Assembly (NCBI GenBank): GCA_029212365.1
Contig: JARGOC010000015.1
Location: 44,982-108,981, forward strand
Length of the DNA: 64,000 nt
Reading direction: 5' to 3'
DNA from: Roseovarius sp.
GTDB taxonomy: Bacteria > Pseudomonadota > Alphaproteobacteria > Rhodobacterales > Rhodobacteraceae
Below, piece after piece: positions 10,434 to 20,674 of this stretch; within the stretch, counting starts at the first letter, position 1; every line of letters begins with the position of its first letter. The translations under genes and the position numbers were made by a program. Below the pieces are notes generated by a model. That model did no database searches. It was not told the DNA's origin and saw only the letters and a program-made list of their open reading frames with translations.

Positions 10434-11354
10434 TTACGCGACTTTGGGGATTTCGCCCCAATGAACGCCCGCACCGGGCAGGCGCGCGGCGATTTCAGCG
10501 TCACATTCGACCACTTCAAAGGCCTGTGGGGTGGCAAAAAGCGCCCGCAGCAGATCATTGGTCAGGGCATGGCCCGCACGGTAGCCCTGATAGTGGCCGA
10601 GAATCGGTGCGCCAGCCAGGGCCAGATCCCCCAAAGCGTCCAACATCTTGTGGCGCACCGCCTCATCCCGGTGGCGCAAACCGCCCGGACTCAGCACTTG
10701 GGCGCCATCAACAACCACGGCATTGTCCAACGTGCCCCCCAAGGCAAGCCCGTTGGCACGCATCGCATCCACATCGGCCTTGCGACAAAAGGTGCGGCTG
10801 TTGGACAGCTCGCGCACAAAACTGCCGTTGGACATGTTCAGCAGTTTCTTCTGCTCACCAATGGCGGCATCTTCAAACTCAATCTTGAATTCGATCAGCA
10901 GCGTGTCATGCGGCATCAGACGGGCCCAGGCCTCGCCTTTTTGCACTTCGATCGTGTCAATCAGACGCAACGCTTTTAAAGGCGCGCCCAGCTGGCGGAT
11001 GCCTTTGGACAGGATGCCGCGCACGAAAGCTGCGGAACTGCCGTCAAGAATAGGCACTTCTGGGCCATTCACTTCAACTGTGGCGTTATGGACACCGCAC
11101 CCAATAAGGGCAGCCATCACATGCTCAACAGTAGAAATTGAAACCCCATGTTCATTTACCAGCTTGGTGCACAGAGGCGATTGCTTCACCAGATCCCAGC
11201 GCGCCGGAATGTCAGCGGTGGCAGCATCTACATCACTGCGGCGAAAGACAATTCCACGTCCCGGCAAAGCCGGCAGAATACGCAAACAGGTTTCAACGCC
11301 GGAATGCAGCCCGACGCCGTTAAACTCAATCTGCGATGTTACCGTTGTTTGCAC
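10434..11354 (-). CDS. lpxC: UDP-3-O-acyl-N-acetylglucosamine deacetylase LpxC
   Basis: The committed enzyme of lipid A synthesis, a cytoplasmic Zn2+ deacetylase of 306 residues (normal length). The zinc-binding motifs are visible: HVMAALIG (first His) and RHKMLDALGD (His and Asp). The segment VNGPEVPILDGSS is a further strong signature. It lies 234 nt downstream of ftsZ behind a terminator, so it probably has its own promoter, and 93-111 nt upstream of bamD. Confidence 0.96.
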   Translation of the reverse strand: MQTTVTSQIEFNGVGLHSGVETCLRILPALPGRGIVFRRSDVDAATADIPARWDLVKQSPLCTKLVNEHGVSISTVEHVMAALIGCGVHNATVEVNGPEVPILDGSSAAFVRGILSKGIRQLGAPLKALRLIDTIEVQKGEAWARLMPHDTLLIEFKIEFEDAAIGEQKKLLNMSNGSFVRELSNSRTFCRKADVDAMRANGLALGGTLDNAVVVDGAQVLSPGGLRHRDEAVRHKMLDALGDLALAGAPILGHYQGYRAGHALTNDLLRALFATPQAFEVVECDAEIAARLPGAGVHWGEIPKVA

Positions 11355-11539
11355 GTTTTGCCTGTCAGCTTTGCTAAATTGGTTACCAAGCCCTTAAGGC
11401 CCGGAAGTGCGCCAGATTTAGAGCCAGCCCGCCCAAGGCTCAACTCAATCTTTGCAACGTCTTGAAACATGACTGGTCACAGAAAGGCATAAACCTGCCG
11501 ACTCTGTTTTTGCTTGGTGTAAAATACTGTTCTAAAATG

Positions 11540-11565
11540 AAAAAAGGCCACACAAAGCGGCCTTT
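11540..11565 (-). terminator. Rho-independent terminator after ftsZ
   Basis: On the minus strand a 7-bp stem AAAGGCC/GGCCTTT with a 9-nt loop is followed directly by a run of Ts (the As at 11540-11545 on the plus strand). It lies 24 nt after the ftsZ stop and separates the ftsA-ftsZ transcript from lpxC. Confidence 0.85.
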
Positions 11566-11588
11566 CCTCACACAGAATTTTTTGTTGT

Positions 11589-13220
11589 TTAGTTCGCTTG
11601 GCGGCGCAAAAAGGCCGGGATCTCGATTTGATCCTCTTCCGTATCCTGCGATTCGATGGGGGCCGGTTGTGCCGATTGGGTGCTGACAGGTGGCTGCTGC
11701 CGTGTCGGGCGTGGGGCCGGTTGCTCGGCTTCACTGGCATGACCGGTCATGCGATTGATCAGCGAATTGATCCCAAACCGGGGTTTTTCACCCGCATCCT
11801 CTGCGCGCGGTTCAGCGGCTTGTGGTTGCGCCTGCCGGGCAGGAACTTTGCCCACGGCAGCACTCAGACGGGCCATCGCTTCGGGTGACGGGGTGCCCGC
11901 AGTGCGAGAGCGCGGCGCGACAAAACCTTCCATGTCATCCTCAGGAGCGGCAGCAACGTCATGCGTTTCTTCCATGCGCGGCACATAGGCCGGGGCTGGT
12001 ACGTCATCCGATGTATCCTCAAAAACCGGTTCCGCGCGACGCACAGTTTCGGGCTCGAAGATGTCTTCCATCTGATCTTCCATCGCGGCGCGCTCGGCGT
12101 CGATGTCATTGAACAGCGATGGCTCAGCGCGGGTTTCAGCCGCGATCGGAGCGGGTACCTCAGCAACGTCTTCTGCGCTTTCTTCCTGCACGGATGCAGG
12201 CTGCAACGGCTGCGCCATTGAGCGACGAGGCACCGGAATGTCATGCACGATTTCAGAGGCGTCGATGCCCGTGGCCACAACGCTGACACGCATCGCCCCT
12301 TCCATCGCGGCATCCAAGGTGGAGCCGACGATGATATTGGCTTCGGCGTCCACTTCTTCGCGGATGCGATTGGCGGCTTCGTCCAGTTCAAAGAGTGTCA
12401 GATCATGACCGCCGGTGATGTTGATCAGAACACCTTTGGCGCCACGCAGGCTGATTTCATCCAACAGTGGGTTGGCGATGGCCTTCTCGGCGGCCTGAAT
12501 GGCGCGATCTTCGCCGGTGTCTTCGCCGGTGCCCATCATGGCTTTGCCCATCTCATCCATTACCGCGCGGACATCGGCAAAGTCGAGATTGATCAAACCG
12601 GGGCGAACCATCAGGTCCGTGACACCTTTAACACCTTGATACAAAACGTCATCCGCCATGGAGAACGCTTCGGTGAAGGTGGTTTTTTCGTTGGCCAGCC
12701 GGAACAGGTTCTGGTTGGGAATGATGATCAGCGTATCGACCATCTTTTGCAATGATTCCACGCCTTCTTCGGCCTGTTTCATCCGCTTGGCGCCTTCAAA
12801 CTGGAAGGGTTTGGTCACAACGCCAACAGTCAGAACCCCCAATTCGCGGGCCGCCTGAGCAATGATTGGCGCCGCACCGGTGCCAGTGCCGCCGCCCATG
12901 CCGGCCGTGATAAAGCACATATGTGCCCCCGCCAGATGGTCAACGATCTGTTCAATGTTTTCTTCGGCGGCGGCTGCACCAACGCTTGGGCGCGCCCCGG
13001 CACCCAGGCCTTCGGTCACTTTCACGCCCAGCTGAATGCGCTGAGGTGCATCGCTTTGCTGCAACGCCTGCGCGTCGGTGTTGGCGACGACGAAATCAAC
13101 GCCTTCCAACTCTTTTTCGATCATGTTGTTGACGGCGTTACCGCCGGCCCCACCCACCCCAAATACGGTGATCCGGGGTTTGAGGTCTTCTTGCCCCGGC
13201 ATTGTAAGGTTCAATGTCAT
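11589..13220 (-). CDS. ftsZ: Cell division protein FtsZ
   Basis: Tubulin-like GTPase that forms the cytokinetic Z ring. The tubulin signature GGGTGTGA, the N-terminal nucleotide loop [13 protein letters not shown] and the T7 loop [11 protein letters not shown] are present. At 543 residues it is longer than E. coli FtsZ (383). The extra length is an acidic, Pro/Ala-rich linker (about residues 325-520), as in other alphaproteobacteria, ending in the conserved C-terminal peptide IEIPAFLRR that binds FtsA. A 176-nt gap to ftsA suggests an additional promoter, and a strong terminator follows the gene. Confidence 0.97.
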   Translation of the reverse strand: MTLNLTMPGQEDLKPRITVFGVGGAGGNAVNNMIEKELEGVDFVVANTDAQALQQSDAPQRIQLGVKVTEGLGAGARPSVGAAAAEENIEQIVDHLAGAHMCFITAGMGGGTGTGAAPIIAQAARELGVLTVGVVTKPFQFEGAKRMKQAEEGVESLQKMVDTLIIIPNQNLFRLANEKTTFTEAFSMADDVLYQGVKGVTDLMVRPGLINLDFADVRAVMDEMGKAMMGTGEDTGEDRAIQAAEKAIANPLLDEISLRGAKGVLINITGGHDLTLFELDEAANRIREEVDAEANIIVGSTLDAAMEGAMRVSVVATGIDASEIVHDIPVPRRSMAQPLQPASVQEESAEDVAEVPAPIAAETRAEPSLFNDIDAERAAMEDQMEDIFEPETVRRAEPVFEDTSDDVPAPAYVPRMEETHDVAAAPEDDMEGFVAPRSRTAGTPSPEAMARLSAAVGKVPARQAQPQAAEPRAEDAGEKPRFGINSLINRMTGHASEAEQPAPRPTRQQPPVSTQSAQPAPIESQDTEEDQIEIPAFLRRQAN

Positions 13221-13324
13221 CTGTCTGTCCGCCTGCTTGTTAAGCCCGCCCGCGCAGGCTGATTATTTAGTTAATCCCTACCATTCTTACCCAAATGGTC
13301 CCTGTGCGTCACCAAAAAACTGGC

Positions 13325-13339
13325 ATTTGTATACCAAAT
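13325..13339. promoter_or_regulatory. Inverted repeat in the ftsA-ftsZ intergenic region
   Basis: ATTTG-TATAC-CAAAT (perfect 5-bp arms) sits in the 176-nt gap between ftsA and ftsZ, about 105 nt before the ftsZ start, in a locally AT-rich stretch. It is placed where an operator or promoter element for ftsZ would be expected. The protein that might bind is unknown. Confidence 0.25.
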
Positions 13340-13396
13340 ATGGCCACTTTTTTGGCGTTATACGCGGTATTTTGCCAATTTGACCACATCTTGGGG

Positions 13397-14731
13397 TTAC
13401 CAGTTGTCCTTAAACCATTTTACGGCCCGCTTCAGCGACCGTGCCGGGTAACGATCAACCGGGATTTCAAAGTCCCACCACTCGTCTTGAGGATTCGCAG
13501 CAAAGAGGCAAAGGCCCACGGCCGAGGCAAACCCCGCCCCGGTTGCCGCTTGCGGAAGACCATGCACCCGCAAAGGCCGGCCCAGCCGCACTTGTTGTCC
13601 CAAAATCTTGCTCGCCAATCCGTCAAGACCAGGAATTTGGCTGCCGCCACCGGTCAGCACAATCTGCTGGCTGGGCAGGTGTTCAAATCCGGCGGCATCC
13701 AGCCGCGACCGGACTTCTTCCAGGATTTCCTCCACCCGAGGGCGCATGATCCCGATCAGCTCGGCCCGGCTGACAGAGCGGCGGTCATGGTGCCAATCCC
13801 CGGTATCGGCACCGATCTCGATCATCTCGCGGTCATCCATGCCGGTGGCAACAACGCCGCCATAAAATGTCTTGATCCGTTCGGCCACAGATGTCGGAAT
13901 TTGCAATCCCTTTGAGATATCTGACGTCACATGATCGCCGCCAATGCGCACGCTGTCGGCATAGATCATATGTTTCTTCATGAAGATCGAAACACCAGCC
14001 GAGCCGCCCCCCAGATCAATACAGGCGGCACCCAATTCCTGCTCATCTTCGACCATAGCCGAGATGCCGGAGACATAAGCCGAACTGGCCAGACCCGCCA
14101 ATTCCAGATCACAGCGCCGCACGCAATGCGCCAGATTCTGCACCGCGTTGGCATCCACCGTCAGCATGTGCATATCGGTCGACAACGCCTGACCAATCTG
14201 GCCACGCGGATCCCCCATTCCACTGCGATGATCCAACGCAAAATTCACCGGCTGGGCATGCAACACTTCGCGGCCTATGCCGTAATCAGGCACATCACAG
14301 GCGCTCAGCACACGGCTGACATCCTGTTCGGTCACCACCTGCCCTTCGATATCCACCTCGCCCGCCAGACCATAGCTGCGCGGATCAGCCCCCGAGAAAC
14401 AGCCAATCACATGGTCGACACGGATATTGGCCATCTTTTGCGCGGCCTGAATGGCCGTGCGAATGGCGCGCTCGGTTTCCTGCATGGCGTCAATTTCGCC
14501 AAAACGCACCCCGCGCGAGCGGGTCGTGGCGGCCCCAATCACCCGGAACCCCGCCTGCCCTGCCAACGCGCCGATACCTTCGGCCTCGGCCAGACGATCG
14601 GTGCCATCAAAGCGCAAAACCAGGCAGGCAATTTTGGATGTACCCACATCCAGAACCGCGATCACACCGCGTTGCATCGCCGCTTTGCGCATGTTGCGCA
14701 TCGCCCTCTGGCTGTCATAGAGCTCGATCAT
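13397..14731 (-). CDS. ftsA: Cell division protein FtsA
   Basis: Actin-fold ATPase that tethers FtsZ to the membrane and recruits later divisome proteins. The phosphate-1 motif VIAVLDVGTSKIACLV, the segment ACIDLGGGSAGVSIF (phosphate 2) and VLTGGGSQIPGL (adenosine motif) are all visible. The C terminus AVKWFKDNW is an amphipathic membrane-targeting helix. The start at 14731 gives 444 residues and an ATGA overlap with the ftsQ stop; an in-frame upstream start would extend into ftsQ. The ftsQ-ftsA-ftsZ order is canonical. Confidence 0.95.
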   Translation of the reverse strand: MIELYDSQRAMRNMRKAAMQRGVIAVLDVGTSKIACLVLRFDGTDRLAEAEGIGALAGQAGFRVIGAATTRSRGVRFGEIDAMQETERAIRTAIQAAQKMANIRVDHVIGCFSGADPRSYGLAGEVDIEGQVVTEQDVSRVLSACDVPDYGIGREVLHAQPVNFALDHRSGMGDPRGQIGQALSTDMHMLTVDANAVQNLAHCVRRCDLELAGLASSAYVSGISAMVEDEQELGAACIDLGGGSAGVSIFMKKHMIYADSVRIGGDHVTSDISKGLQIPTSVAERIKTFYGGVVATGMDDREMIEIGADTGDWHHDRRSVSRAELIGIMRPRVEEILEEVRSRLDAAGFEHLPSQQIVLTGGGSQIPGLDGLASKILGQQVRLGRPLRVHGLPQAATGAGFASAVGLCLFAANPQDEWWDFEIPVDRYPARSLKRAVKWFKDNW

Positions 14732-15609
14732 TGTCCGTTTGCCTCTGCACTCAATTTGGTCACACGCCACCATTCATCAATGGCCGCCTCATTCATTCGT
14801 ATGGTTGGCCGTTCCGCCAGCCGCATATCCACGACCACCAGATCGCGCTCCAGCATGTCCTGCACCTGGTTCAGCACGATCACGCGCTCCAATGCGCGCA
14901 CCGGTCCGATGGCCGGCAGTTGGATGCGCTGATCGCGATCCAGCACCACATCCCAACGTCGCTCGCCCATGCGCACAAGGCCTTTGACCCGTCCCGACAG
15001 GGGTTGCGCGGCATGCAATACTGACAAGGCTTCGGGCAAGGCACGATCAGCGCCCTTGCCCACAACAAGTGGCAAATCGGTGCGTTCGTTGCGCATGACC
15101 ACATCCCCCACAACGATGCCTTCGACATCAACAATGCCCAATCCTTCACGGGTGCGCCAAAGCGCCACTGGTCGGCGCTCGCTGACCTCGGCCACCAGAA
15201 CACCGCCCTGCCGGATGCGCACAGCGGCATCGGCCACCGCAGGCAGGCCTTCGATCAGCGCACGGATGTCATCCAGCTCCAGATCAAAGGAACTGGCCGG
15301 AAACTCGATGGGGAAAATGGCGCGAATGCGGTTTTCAGTTTCAACGCTGGCGCCCTCAATGGCCAGAAGATTGACCATGAATTCGGGCCGCGTTTCAATC
15401 TGTTGGCGCATATCAGCAACGGCCAGCACCAGTTTTTGCTGTCGCTCCTTGTCGGCCAGATAGATCGTGCCCAGCACAAAGGTCAGGCAAAATGGCACAC
15501 CAACCTTCAAGATCTTGCGAAACATCGGCGTCAGCATCAGCCGTTCCAGCCGATAGGCCCAACGCGACGGAGCCGGATCGCTTTTGGGTGTCTGATTTAC
15601 CTGTCGCAT
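14728..15609 (-). CDS. ftsQ: Cell division protein FtsQ
   Basis: Bitopic inner-membrane divisome protein. A basic cytoplasmic N terminus precedes one transmembrane helix ([17 protein letters not shown]), then a POTRA domain and the FtsQ periplasmic domain. In the POTRA region the segment [18 protein letters not shown] and the motif [14 protein letters not shown] fit FtsQ. About 293 residues from the ATG at 15609; a start at 15630 is also open. The gene overlaps the end of ddl by 13 nt and the start of ftsA by 4 nt, so translational coupling is likely. Confidence 0.92.
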   Translation of the reverse strand: MRQVNQTPKSDPAPSRWAYRLERLMLTPMFRKILKVGVPFCLTFVLGTIYLADKERQQKLVLAVADMRQQIETRPEFMVNLLAIEGASVETENRIRAIFPIEFPASSFDLELDDIRALIEGLPAVADAAVRIRQGGVLVAEVSERRPVALWRTREGLGIVDVEGIVVGDVVMRNERTDLPLVVGKGADRALPEALSVLHAAQPLSGRVKGLVRMGERRWDVVLDRDQRIQLPAIGPVRALERVIVLNQVQDMLERDLVVVDMRLAERPTIRMNEAAIDEWWRVTKLSAEANGQ

Positions 15610-16517
15610 GATGCGTCCTCTACCAACCAATTACATAATTCGGGAAATGACATGCCGACCACCTGCGCTTGCTCGGGGCTAAGGGATGTGGGGGTCATGC
15701 CGGGTTGTGTGTTTGTCTCCAACAGCACAAGCCCCTCCATGCCTCGCGCCTCGTCCCAGCGGAAATCAGTGCGCGACATGCCCCGGCATCCCAGCACTTC
15801 GTGGGCGCGCAACGCATACTGCATACAGGCGTCAAAAATTTCTTGCGGCACCTCTGCAGGCACCACATGGCGTGATCCACCGGCGGCGTATTTGGCGTGG
15901 TAATCATACCAGCCATCGGTGATGATATCGGTGACTGTCAGCGCGCGATCGCCCAACACTGTGGCGGTCAGCTCACGCCCTGGCGCATAGGTTTCCACCA
16001 TCACTGTTTCGGGCATATCATCGGGCAATTGCGGCGGGCCATTGGCGGCGTCCTGCACGATATAGATGCCCACGGATGACCCTTCATTGTTGGGTTTAAC
16101 AACATAGGGCGGCGCAATCACATGGCGGGTTTTCACCACCTCGCGCGGTGCCAGAACGCTTTCAACGATCGGCAAGCCAGCAGTACGGAACACTTCTTTG
16201 GTTTTTTGCTTGTCCATGGCCAGCGCCGAGGCCAGCACACCTGAATGAGTATAGGGCAGCTGCATCCATTCCAGCAGGCCCTGCACGCAACCATCCTCGC
16301 CCCAGCGGCCATGCAGGGCGTTGAAGACTACATCAGGTTTTATGTCCATCAGACGTGCAGCAAGGTCGAGATCAGCATCGACCTCAACCACATCACAGCC
16401 TGCTTCCCTCAATGCCGCGGCGCATTCCTGTCCAGTAGATAGTGACACTTCGCGCTCAGACGAAGGACCACCCAATAACACCGCCACTTTTCGGGGTTTT
16501 CTGCTCGAAATACCCAC
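15597..16517 (-). CDS. ddl: D-alanine--D-alanine ligase
   Basis: ATP-grasp ligase that makes D-Ala-D-Ala for the peptidoglycan stem. Signatures: [19 protein letters not shown] (N-terminal D-Ala loop), [17 protein letters not shown], and the metal-binding end [15 protein letters not shown]. At 306 residues it is normal length (DdlB type). The start is a GTG at 16517 with GAGG 7 nt upstream; no ATG fits better. It lies between murB (53-nt gap) and ftsQ (overlapping), the standard alphaproteobacterial position. Confidence 0.94.
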   Translation of the reverse strand: MGISSRKPRKVAVLLGGPSSEREVSLSTGQECAAALREAGCDVVEVDADLDLAARLMDIKPDVVFNALHGRWGEDGCVQGLLEWMQLPYTHSGVLASALAMDKQKTKEVFRTAGLPIVESVLAPREVVKTRHVIAPPYVVKPNNEGSSVGIYIVQDAANGPPQLPDDMPETVMVETYAPGRELTATVLGDRALTVTDIITDGWYDYHAKYAAGGSRHVVPAEVPQEIFDACMQYALRAHEVLGCRGMSRTDFRWDEARGMEGLVLLETNTQPGMTPTSLSPEQAQVVGMSFPELCNWLVEDASCDR

Positions 16518-16570
16518 CTAGTGCCTCAAATTTTCAGACCGTTTATCGGCCTTGTTCTAGTTAATCCGCC

Positions 16571-17503
16571 TCACGGATCGGTCGGGGCTGGTTCACCAAC
16601 CCTCATAATTTCCCAGTTTAGCATTATGCCACTGTTTTGGAAAACACTTTTTCGCACATCTTCGCCCAAACCTTCCAGATCGGCGGCAGTCGCCATGCCA
16701 GTGTTGATCAGGAAGTTCGAGTGTTTCTCACTCATTTGCGCGCCACCCCTTGTGGCACCGCGCATTCCGGCGTCATCAATGACCTTCCAGGCCTTCAGGT
16801 CATGCACGTCATCCGCCTGCCCGGTTGAGCTGAATCCCGCCGGATTGCGAAAGGTACTGCCCGCGCTGCGCTCTTTGGTGGGTTGGGTTTCATCACGCTT
16901 TACCAACTGGGCATCCATGCGCTGTGACAATTCATCGGGATCGCCCGTTGGCCCCTCCAATGTGACCGACGTGATCACCCAGCCTTCGGGCAAATCGGTT
17001 TGGCGGTACTGAAATTGCAGATCATCAGCCGACAGCGTCACGATCTTGCCCTCGCGCGTTACCGCTTGGGCAGAAACAAATACATCGGCCGTATAGCTGC
17101 CATAACAGCCGGCATTCATCCGCACTGCCCCCCCGACCGCACCGGGAATGGTGCGCAGAAAGGTCAGATCAACGCCAGCTTCTGCTGCCCTGCGCGCTAC
17201 ATGTGCATCCAGCGCCGCAGCGCCAGCGGTGACACGGTTGCCCGATACTTCAATCCCGTTAAACCCGCGCCCCATGCGGATCACGACGGCGCGCAAACCG
17301 CCATCGCGCACAATCAGATTTGATCCAACCCCCATGGGGAACACGGCAACATCCCGGTCCAGAGCGGCAAGGAAGTCGGCCAGATCCTCAATATCGGCTG
17401 GCTGAAACAGAAAATCCGCAGGTCCGCCGACGCGCAGCCATGTCAGATCAGCCAGCAGCCGGTTTTGAGTCAGTTTTCCGCGGGGGGATGGCATATCTCT
17501 CAT
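16571..17503 (-). CDS. murB: UDP-N-acetylenolpyruvoylglucosamine reductase MurB
   Basis: FAD enzyme that reduces UDP-GlcNAc-enolpyruvate with NADPH to UDP-MurNAc. The FAD-binding stretch reads [14 protein letters not shown], the substrate region [17 protein letters not shown], and the catalytic region SAGSTFRNP supplies the conserved Ser. This is the type II arrangement typical of alphaproteobacteria, about 310 residues. The start is uncertain: ATG at 17503 or three codons later at 17494; neither has a strong ribosome site. The frame is open further upstream but would run through the preceding gene. Confidence 0.94.
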   Translation of the reverse strand: MRDMPSPRGKLTQNRLLADLTWLRVGGPADFLFQPADIEDLADFLAALDRDVAVFPMGVGSNLIVRDGGLRAVVIRMGRGFNGIEVSGNRVTAGAAALDAHVARRAAEAGVDLTFLRTIPGAVGGAVRMNAGCYGSYTADVFVSAQAVTREGKIVTLSADDLQFQYRQTDLPEGWVITSVTLEGPTGDPDELSQRMDAQLVKRDETQPTKERSAGSTFRNPAGFSSTGQADDVHDLKAWKVIDDAGMRGATRGGAQMSEKHSNFLINTGMATAADLEGLGEDVRKSVFQNSGIMLNWEIMRVGEPAPTDP

Positions 17504-17513
17504 GTGGTCTGTG

Positions 17514-17801
17514 CTAATTGTGCAGTCCGGCGGCTGCAAGGGCTTTGCGATTGCGCCACCAGCCAAGCAAACCACCCAGCACCGTGCCCAAAATCGCCGG
17601 AGCCGCCACAAAAGCCGCCACCAACGCATAGCCAAGCCCATCCCAGCCCTGCGCATTCTGGCCCTTCCAGATTGCCCAAATCATGAGCGCAATAAACCCT
17701 GCGATCAGCACTGGAACAACCCAGCGCATCCCATTTCGTACAGCGTAAAACCCAGCGATAATTGGGACGATCAAACAAACGAGAACAACAACGATGGCCA
17801 A
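17514..17801 (-). CDS. Small membrane protein of unknown function (95 aa)
   Basis: A 95-residue protein with three predicted hydrophobic helices: residues about 2-20, 27-45 and 57-82. The short basic segment [15 protein letters not shown] ends the chain. No enzymatic motif is visible and I do not recognise the family. It sits between DUF2484 and murB (10-nt gap to murB), co-directional with both, and is probably co-transcribed. Its position inside the dcw cluster suggests an envelope-related role, which is inference from context only. Confidence 0.7.
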   Translation of the reverse strand: MAIVVVLVCLIVPIIAGFYAVRNGMRWVVPVLIAGFIALMIWAIWKGQNAQGWDGLGYALVAAFVAAPAILGTVLGGLLGWWRNRKALAAAGLHN

Positions 17802-17812
17802 AGCTCTACTCC

Positions 17813-18058
17813 TTAGCGGGCCAGCGCTCGCAGCCAGCGGCCCAGATAAATCACCGGCCAGCGCAGTACACTCATGCCGGCAGCCAACACTAGCAGGCCA
17901 ATCCAGGGGCCATTTTCATAGGTGACATAGCCCAACAAAGGAATGCCAATGGCAATCAACACATAAGCACCGCGCCAATAATTGTCACGGCTCGGCAGCA
18001 TCGCCAGCACATTGGCGCTCAGAGCCCAGACACAGGCCAGGATCAAAGATAGGGTCAT
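17813..18058 (-). CDS. DUF2484 family small membrane protein
   Basis: An 81-residue protein with two to three hydrophobic helices and the characteristic start MTLSLILACVWALSANVLAM. It matches the DUF2484 family, found between murC and murB in Rhodobacteraceae and sometimes misnamed after murC. Function unknown. Its start codon overlaps the stop of the APC permease gene (ATGA), so the permease has been inserted between murC and DUF2484 without breaking coupling. The next gene lies 11 nt downstream. Confidence 0.78.
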   Translation of the reverse strand: MTLSLILACVWALSANVLAMLPSRDNYWRGAYVLIAIGIPLLGYVTYENGPWIGLLVLAAGMSVLRWPVIYLGRWLRALAR

Positions 18059-19242
18059 TGGCCGACTCCTGTTGTCACCGTTAGCGCGGCCAGTGCCGCG
18101 ATCAGACCGAATATAGGCACAGCCATCGCCACCCGGAACGGGGCGTCGGGCTGTCTTAACTTCATAGCAATCAGAGCGGCGTTTACCAACACAAATACAG
18201 CCAATAGTAGTATTGACGTGGTTTCTGCCAGATCAGACAGCGGCAACAAGACAGCCCCCGAAATAACCGCCACGCCGATAAGCACAGTCGCCAGAAGGGG
18301 TGTGCCAAACCGCGCGTGCGTGTGGTGAAACACCCCCAGTCCTGAGTGGCGTTTGCCCAGTCCGAACAACACGCGGCTGGCCATCACGATCTGTGCCAAC
18401 ACCCCATTCAGCGCCGCCGCCACGGCAATCACCGACAAAAACGCGCCATTGCCACCGTGAACCGTGGACCAGACCAGCGCCAGGGGCTGCTCGCTTTTTC
18501 CCAGTAACCCCAGCGGCACAGCCCGCACCGCCGCAAAAGACACCAGCGCATAGAGCAAGGTCGTGATCACCAAGGACCACAGGATCGCGCGCGGCATTGT
18601 GCGCTCGGGCGAGGACACCTCCTCGGCCATGTTCACGATATCCTCAAAGCCAATGAAGGCAAAAAACGCCAGCACCGCCCCCGTCGCAACACCCGACCAG
18701 ACGATCTCGGCAGGGACGTTGAAATCTGCCGTCGGATTCGCCGACATCCCGGCATAGATCACCAACGCCAGACCGATCACCTCAACCACGGTGAACACCG
18801 CCGCCAGAGCCAGGCTTTCGAGCACGCCCAAAATGGCCACAGCCATCAAGGCAAGCCCCATCACCACAATGCTGGGCGTCATGGCAAACCCGGTGACAGC
18901 CGTCAGATACCCCGCCCCTCCGCGCAGAACGGCGGCGGCAGAAACCGTGCCAGCCAGCACGATCGCCAGCCCGACGATGATCGCCAGAAACGGCAGCTTC
19001 AGCCCCTTGGAGACATACAGCGCCTCGCCCGCAGCTTCGGGCAGGCGCGTCGAAAATTCGGCATAACTCAGTGCTGTTGGGGCTGCCACCAGCCCGGCCA
19101 GCAGAAACGACAGCGGGGCCCAGACCCCGGCATCAGCGGCCACGGCACCGACCAGAACATAAATGCCCGCCCCCACCATCACCCCGACGCCATAGGCGGT
19201 CAGCAATCCCGGACCAATGCGGCGTTTGAGGGTGTCAGTCAT
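18055..19242 (-). CDS. APC-superfamily amino acid permease
   Basis: A 395-residue integral membrane transporter with about 11-12 hydrophobic segments. The first helix carries the APC motif GVMVGAGIYVLVG, where the unwound Gly-rich turn binds substrate, and helix 6 has FFAFIGFEDIVNMAEEV, diagnostic of the amino acid-polyamine-organocation family. Substrate unknown. It is closely packed between murC (stop-start distance 3 nt) and DUF2484 (ATGA overlap). This is not a standard dcw member, so it is either a lineage-specific insertion or a transporter linked to cell-wall amino acid supply. Confidence 0.87.
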   Translation of the reverse strand: MTDTLKRRIGPGLLTAYGVGVMVGAGIYVLVGAVAADAGVWAPLSFLLAGLVAAPTALSYAEFSTRLPEAAGEALYVSKGLKLPFLAIIVGLAIVLAGTVSAAAVLRGGAGYLTAVTGFAMTPSIVVMGLALMAVAILGVLESLALAAVFTVVEVIGLALVIYAGMSANPTADFNVPAEIVWSGVATGAVLAFFAFIGFEDIVNMAEEVSSPERTMPRAILWSLVITTLLYALVSFAAVRAVPLGLLGKSEQPLALVWSTVHGGNGAFLSVIAVAAALNGVLAQIVMASRVLFGLGKRHSGLGVFHHTHARFGTPLLATVLIGVAVISGAVLLPLSDLAETTSILLLAVFVLVNAALIAMKLRQPDAPFRVAMAVPIFGLIAALAALTVTTGVGQ

Positions 19243-19245
19243 GGT

Positions 19246-20646
19246 TTAACCTTCTTGCAGGCGGTCCGGCAGGCCGTTGGCCCAGGTGCTGATGGTCCCG
19301 GCCCCAAGGCAGACCACCATATCACCGGGGCGCGCTTGTTCGCGCACAAGGCGCACCAGATCATTTTCGTCCTGAATGGCGCGGGCGTGTCGGTGGCCAT
19401 GGGCAATCAGTCCGGCCACCAGATCATCACGGCTTGCGCCTTCAATCGGGTCTTCTCCGGCGGCGTACACTTCGGCGATGGCCACAACATCGGCCTCATT
19501 AAAGCACGAGCAGAAATCTTCGAACAACGTATGGAGCCGTGAATACCGGTGGGGTTGATGCACAGCAATCACGCGCCCTTGGGTGGCTTGACGTGCCGCC
19601 TTCAACACGGCGGCGATCTCAACCGGGTGGTGGCCATAGTCATCAATGATCGTCACACCGCCCACTTCGCCCACACGGGTAAAGCGGCGGTTCACCCCAC
19701 CAAAACTGGCCAAAGCCTCGCGGATTTCACCCAGCTTCATGCCCAGATGCCGCGCCACGGCCACAGCACTTAGCGCGTTGGATACATTGTGATCACCGGG
19801 CATCGGCAAGGAGCAACCTTTGATCACCTTATCTTCGTTGCGCAGCTCAATATCAAAATGCGCGACACCGGCCTTGTAGGTCAGGTTCACAGCGCGCACA
19901 TCAGCCTGTGTATTAAAGCCAAACGTCACAACCCGGCGGTCGGTGATCCGACCCACCAGGGTTTGCACATCACTGTCGTCAGTGCAGCACACCGCCAGCC
20001 CATAAAACGGAATGTTCGAAACGAACTCTTCAAATCCGCGATGCAGATTTTCCTCGGTGCCCCAATGCTCCATATGCTCAGGGTCGATGTTTGTGACAAT
20101 TGCGATGGTGGCAGGCAGGCGGTTGAATGTCCCGTCGCTCTCATCGGCCTCAACCACCATCCATTCGCCCTGCCCCACGCGCGCATTAGATCCATACGCG
20201 TGAATGATCCCGCCATTCACCACAGTGGGGTCAAACTTGCCGTGATCCAACAGGGCCGCAACCATCGTGGTGGTCGTGGTTTTGCCATGGGTGCCACCCA
20301 CTGCAATGTTGGATTTCAGGCGCATCAATTCGGCCAGCATTTCAGCGCGGCGCACAACCGGCAGGCCACGGTTTCGGGCCTCGTCCAGCTCAGGATTGCC
20401 CGGTTTGATCGCGCTTGAGATCACAACAACCTCAGCCGCCTCCAGATTTTCTGCTTGCTGACCCTCAAATATGGTGGCCCCCATCGCTTCCAGCCGCTGG
20501 GTGATCTTTGAGCGCTTCAGGTCACTGCCCTGCACCACATACCCATGATCCAAAAGCACCTCGGCAATGCCCGACATGCCAATGCCGCCAATACCCACAA
20601 AATGGATCGGCCCCACATCACCCGGAAGCTTGGTGGCTGCATTCAT
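19246..20646 (-). CDS. murC: UDP-N-acetylmuramate--L-alanine ligase MurC
   Basis: Cytoplasmic Mur ligase adding L-Ala to UDP-MurNAc. The N-terminal Rossmann motif is [18 protein letters not shown], the ATP P-loop is [10 protein letters not shown], and the Mur ligase segments [14 protein letters not shown] and [12 protein letters not shown] follow. From the ATG at 20646 it has 466 residues, a normal length; AAGGAG lies about 9 nt upstream. An upstream in-frame start would add an atypical 35 residues. It follows murG at a 28-nt gap. Confidence 0.96.
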   Translation of the reverse strand: MNAATKLPGDVGPIHFVGIGGIGMSGIAEVLLDHGYVVQGSDLKRSKITQRLEAMGATIFEGQQAENLEAAEVVVISSAIKPGNPELDEARNRGLPVVRRAEMLAELMRLKSNIAVGGTHGKTTTTTMVAALLDHGKFDPTVVNGGIIHAYGSNARVGQGEWMVVEADESDGTFNRLPATIAIVTNIDPEHMEHWGTEENLHRGFEEFVSNIPFYGLAVCCTDDSDVQTLVGRITDRRVVTFGFNTQADVRAVNLTYKAGVAHFDIELRNEDKVIKGCSLPMPGDHNVSNALSAVAVARHLGMKLGEIREALASFGGVNRRFTRVGEVGGVTIIDDYGHHPVEIAAVLKAARQATQGRVIAVHQPHRYSRLHTLFEDFCSCFNEADVVAIAEVYAAGEDPIEGASRDDLVAGLIAHGHRHARAIQDENDLVRLVREQARPGDMVVCLGAGTISTWANGLPDRLQEG

Positions 20647-20674
20647 CGGATCGGCTCCTTCACTAAAAAATCTC

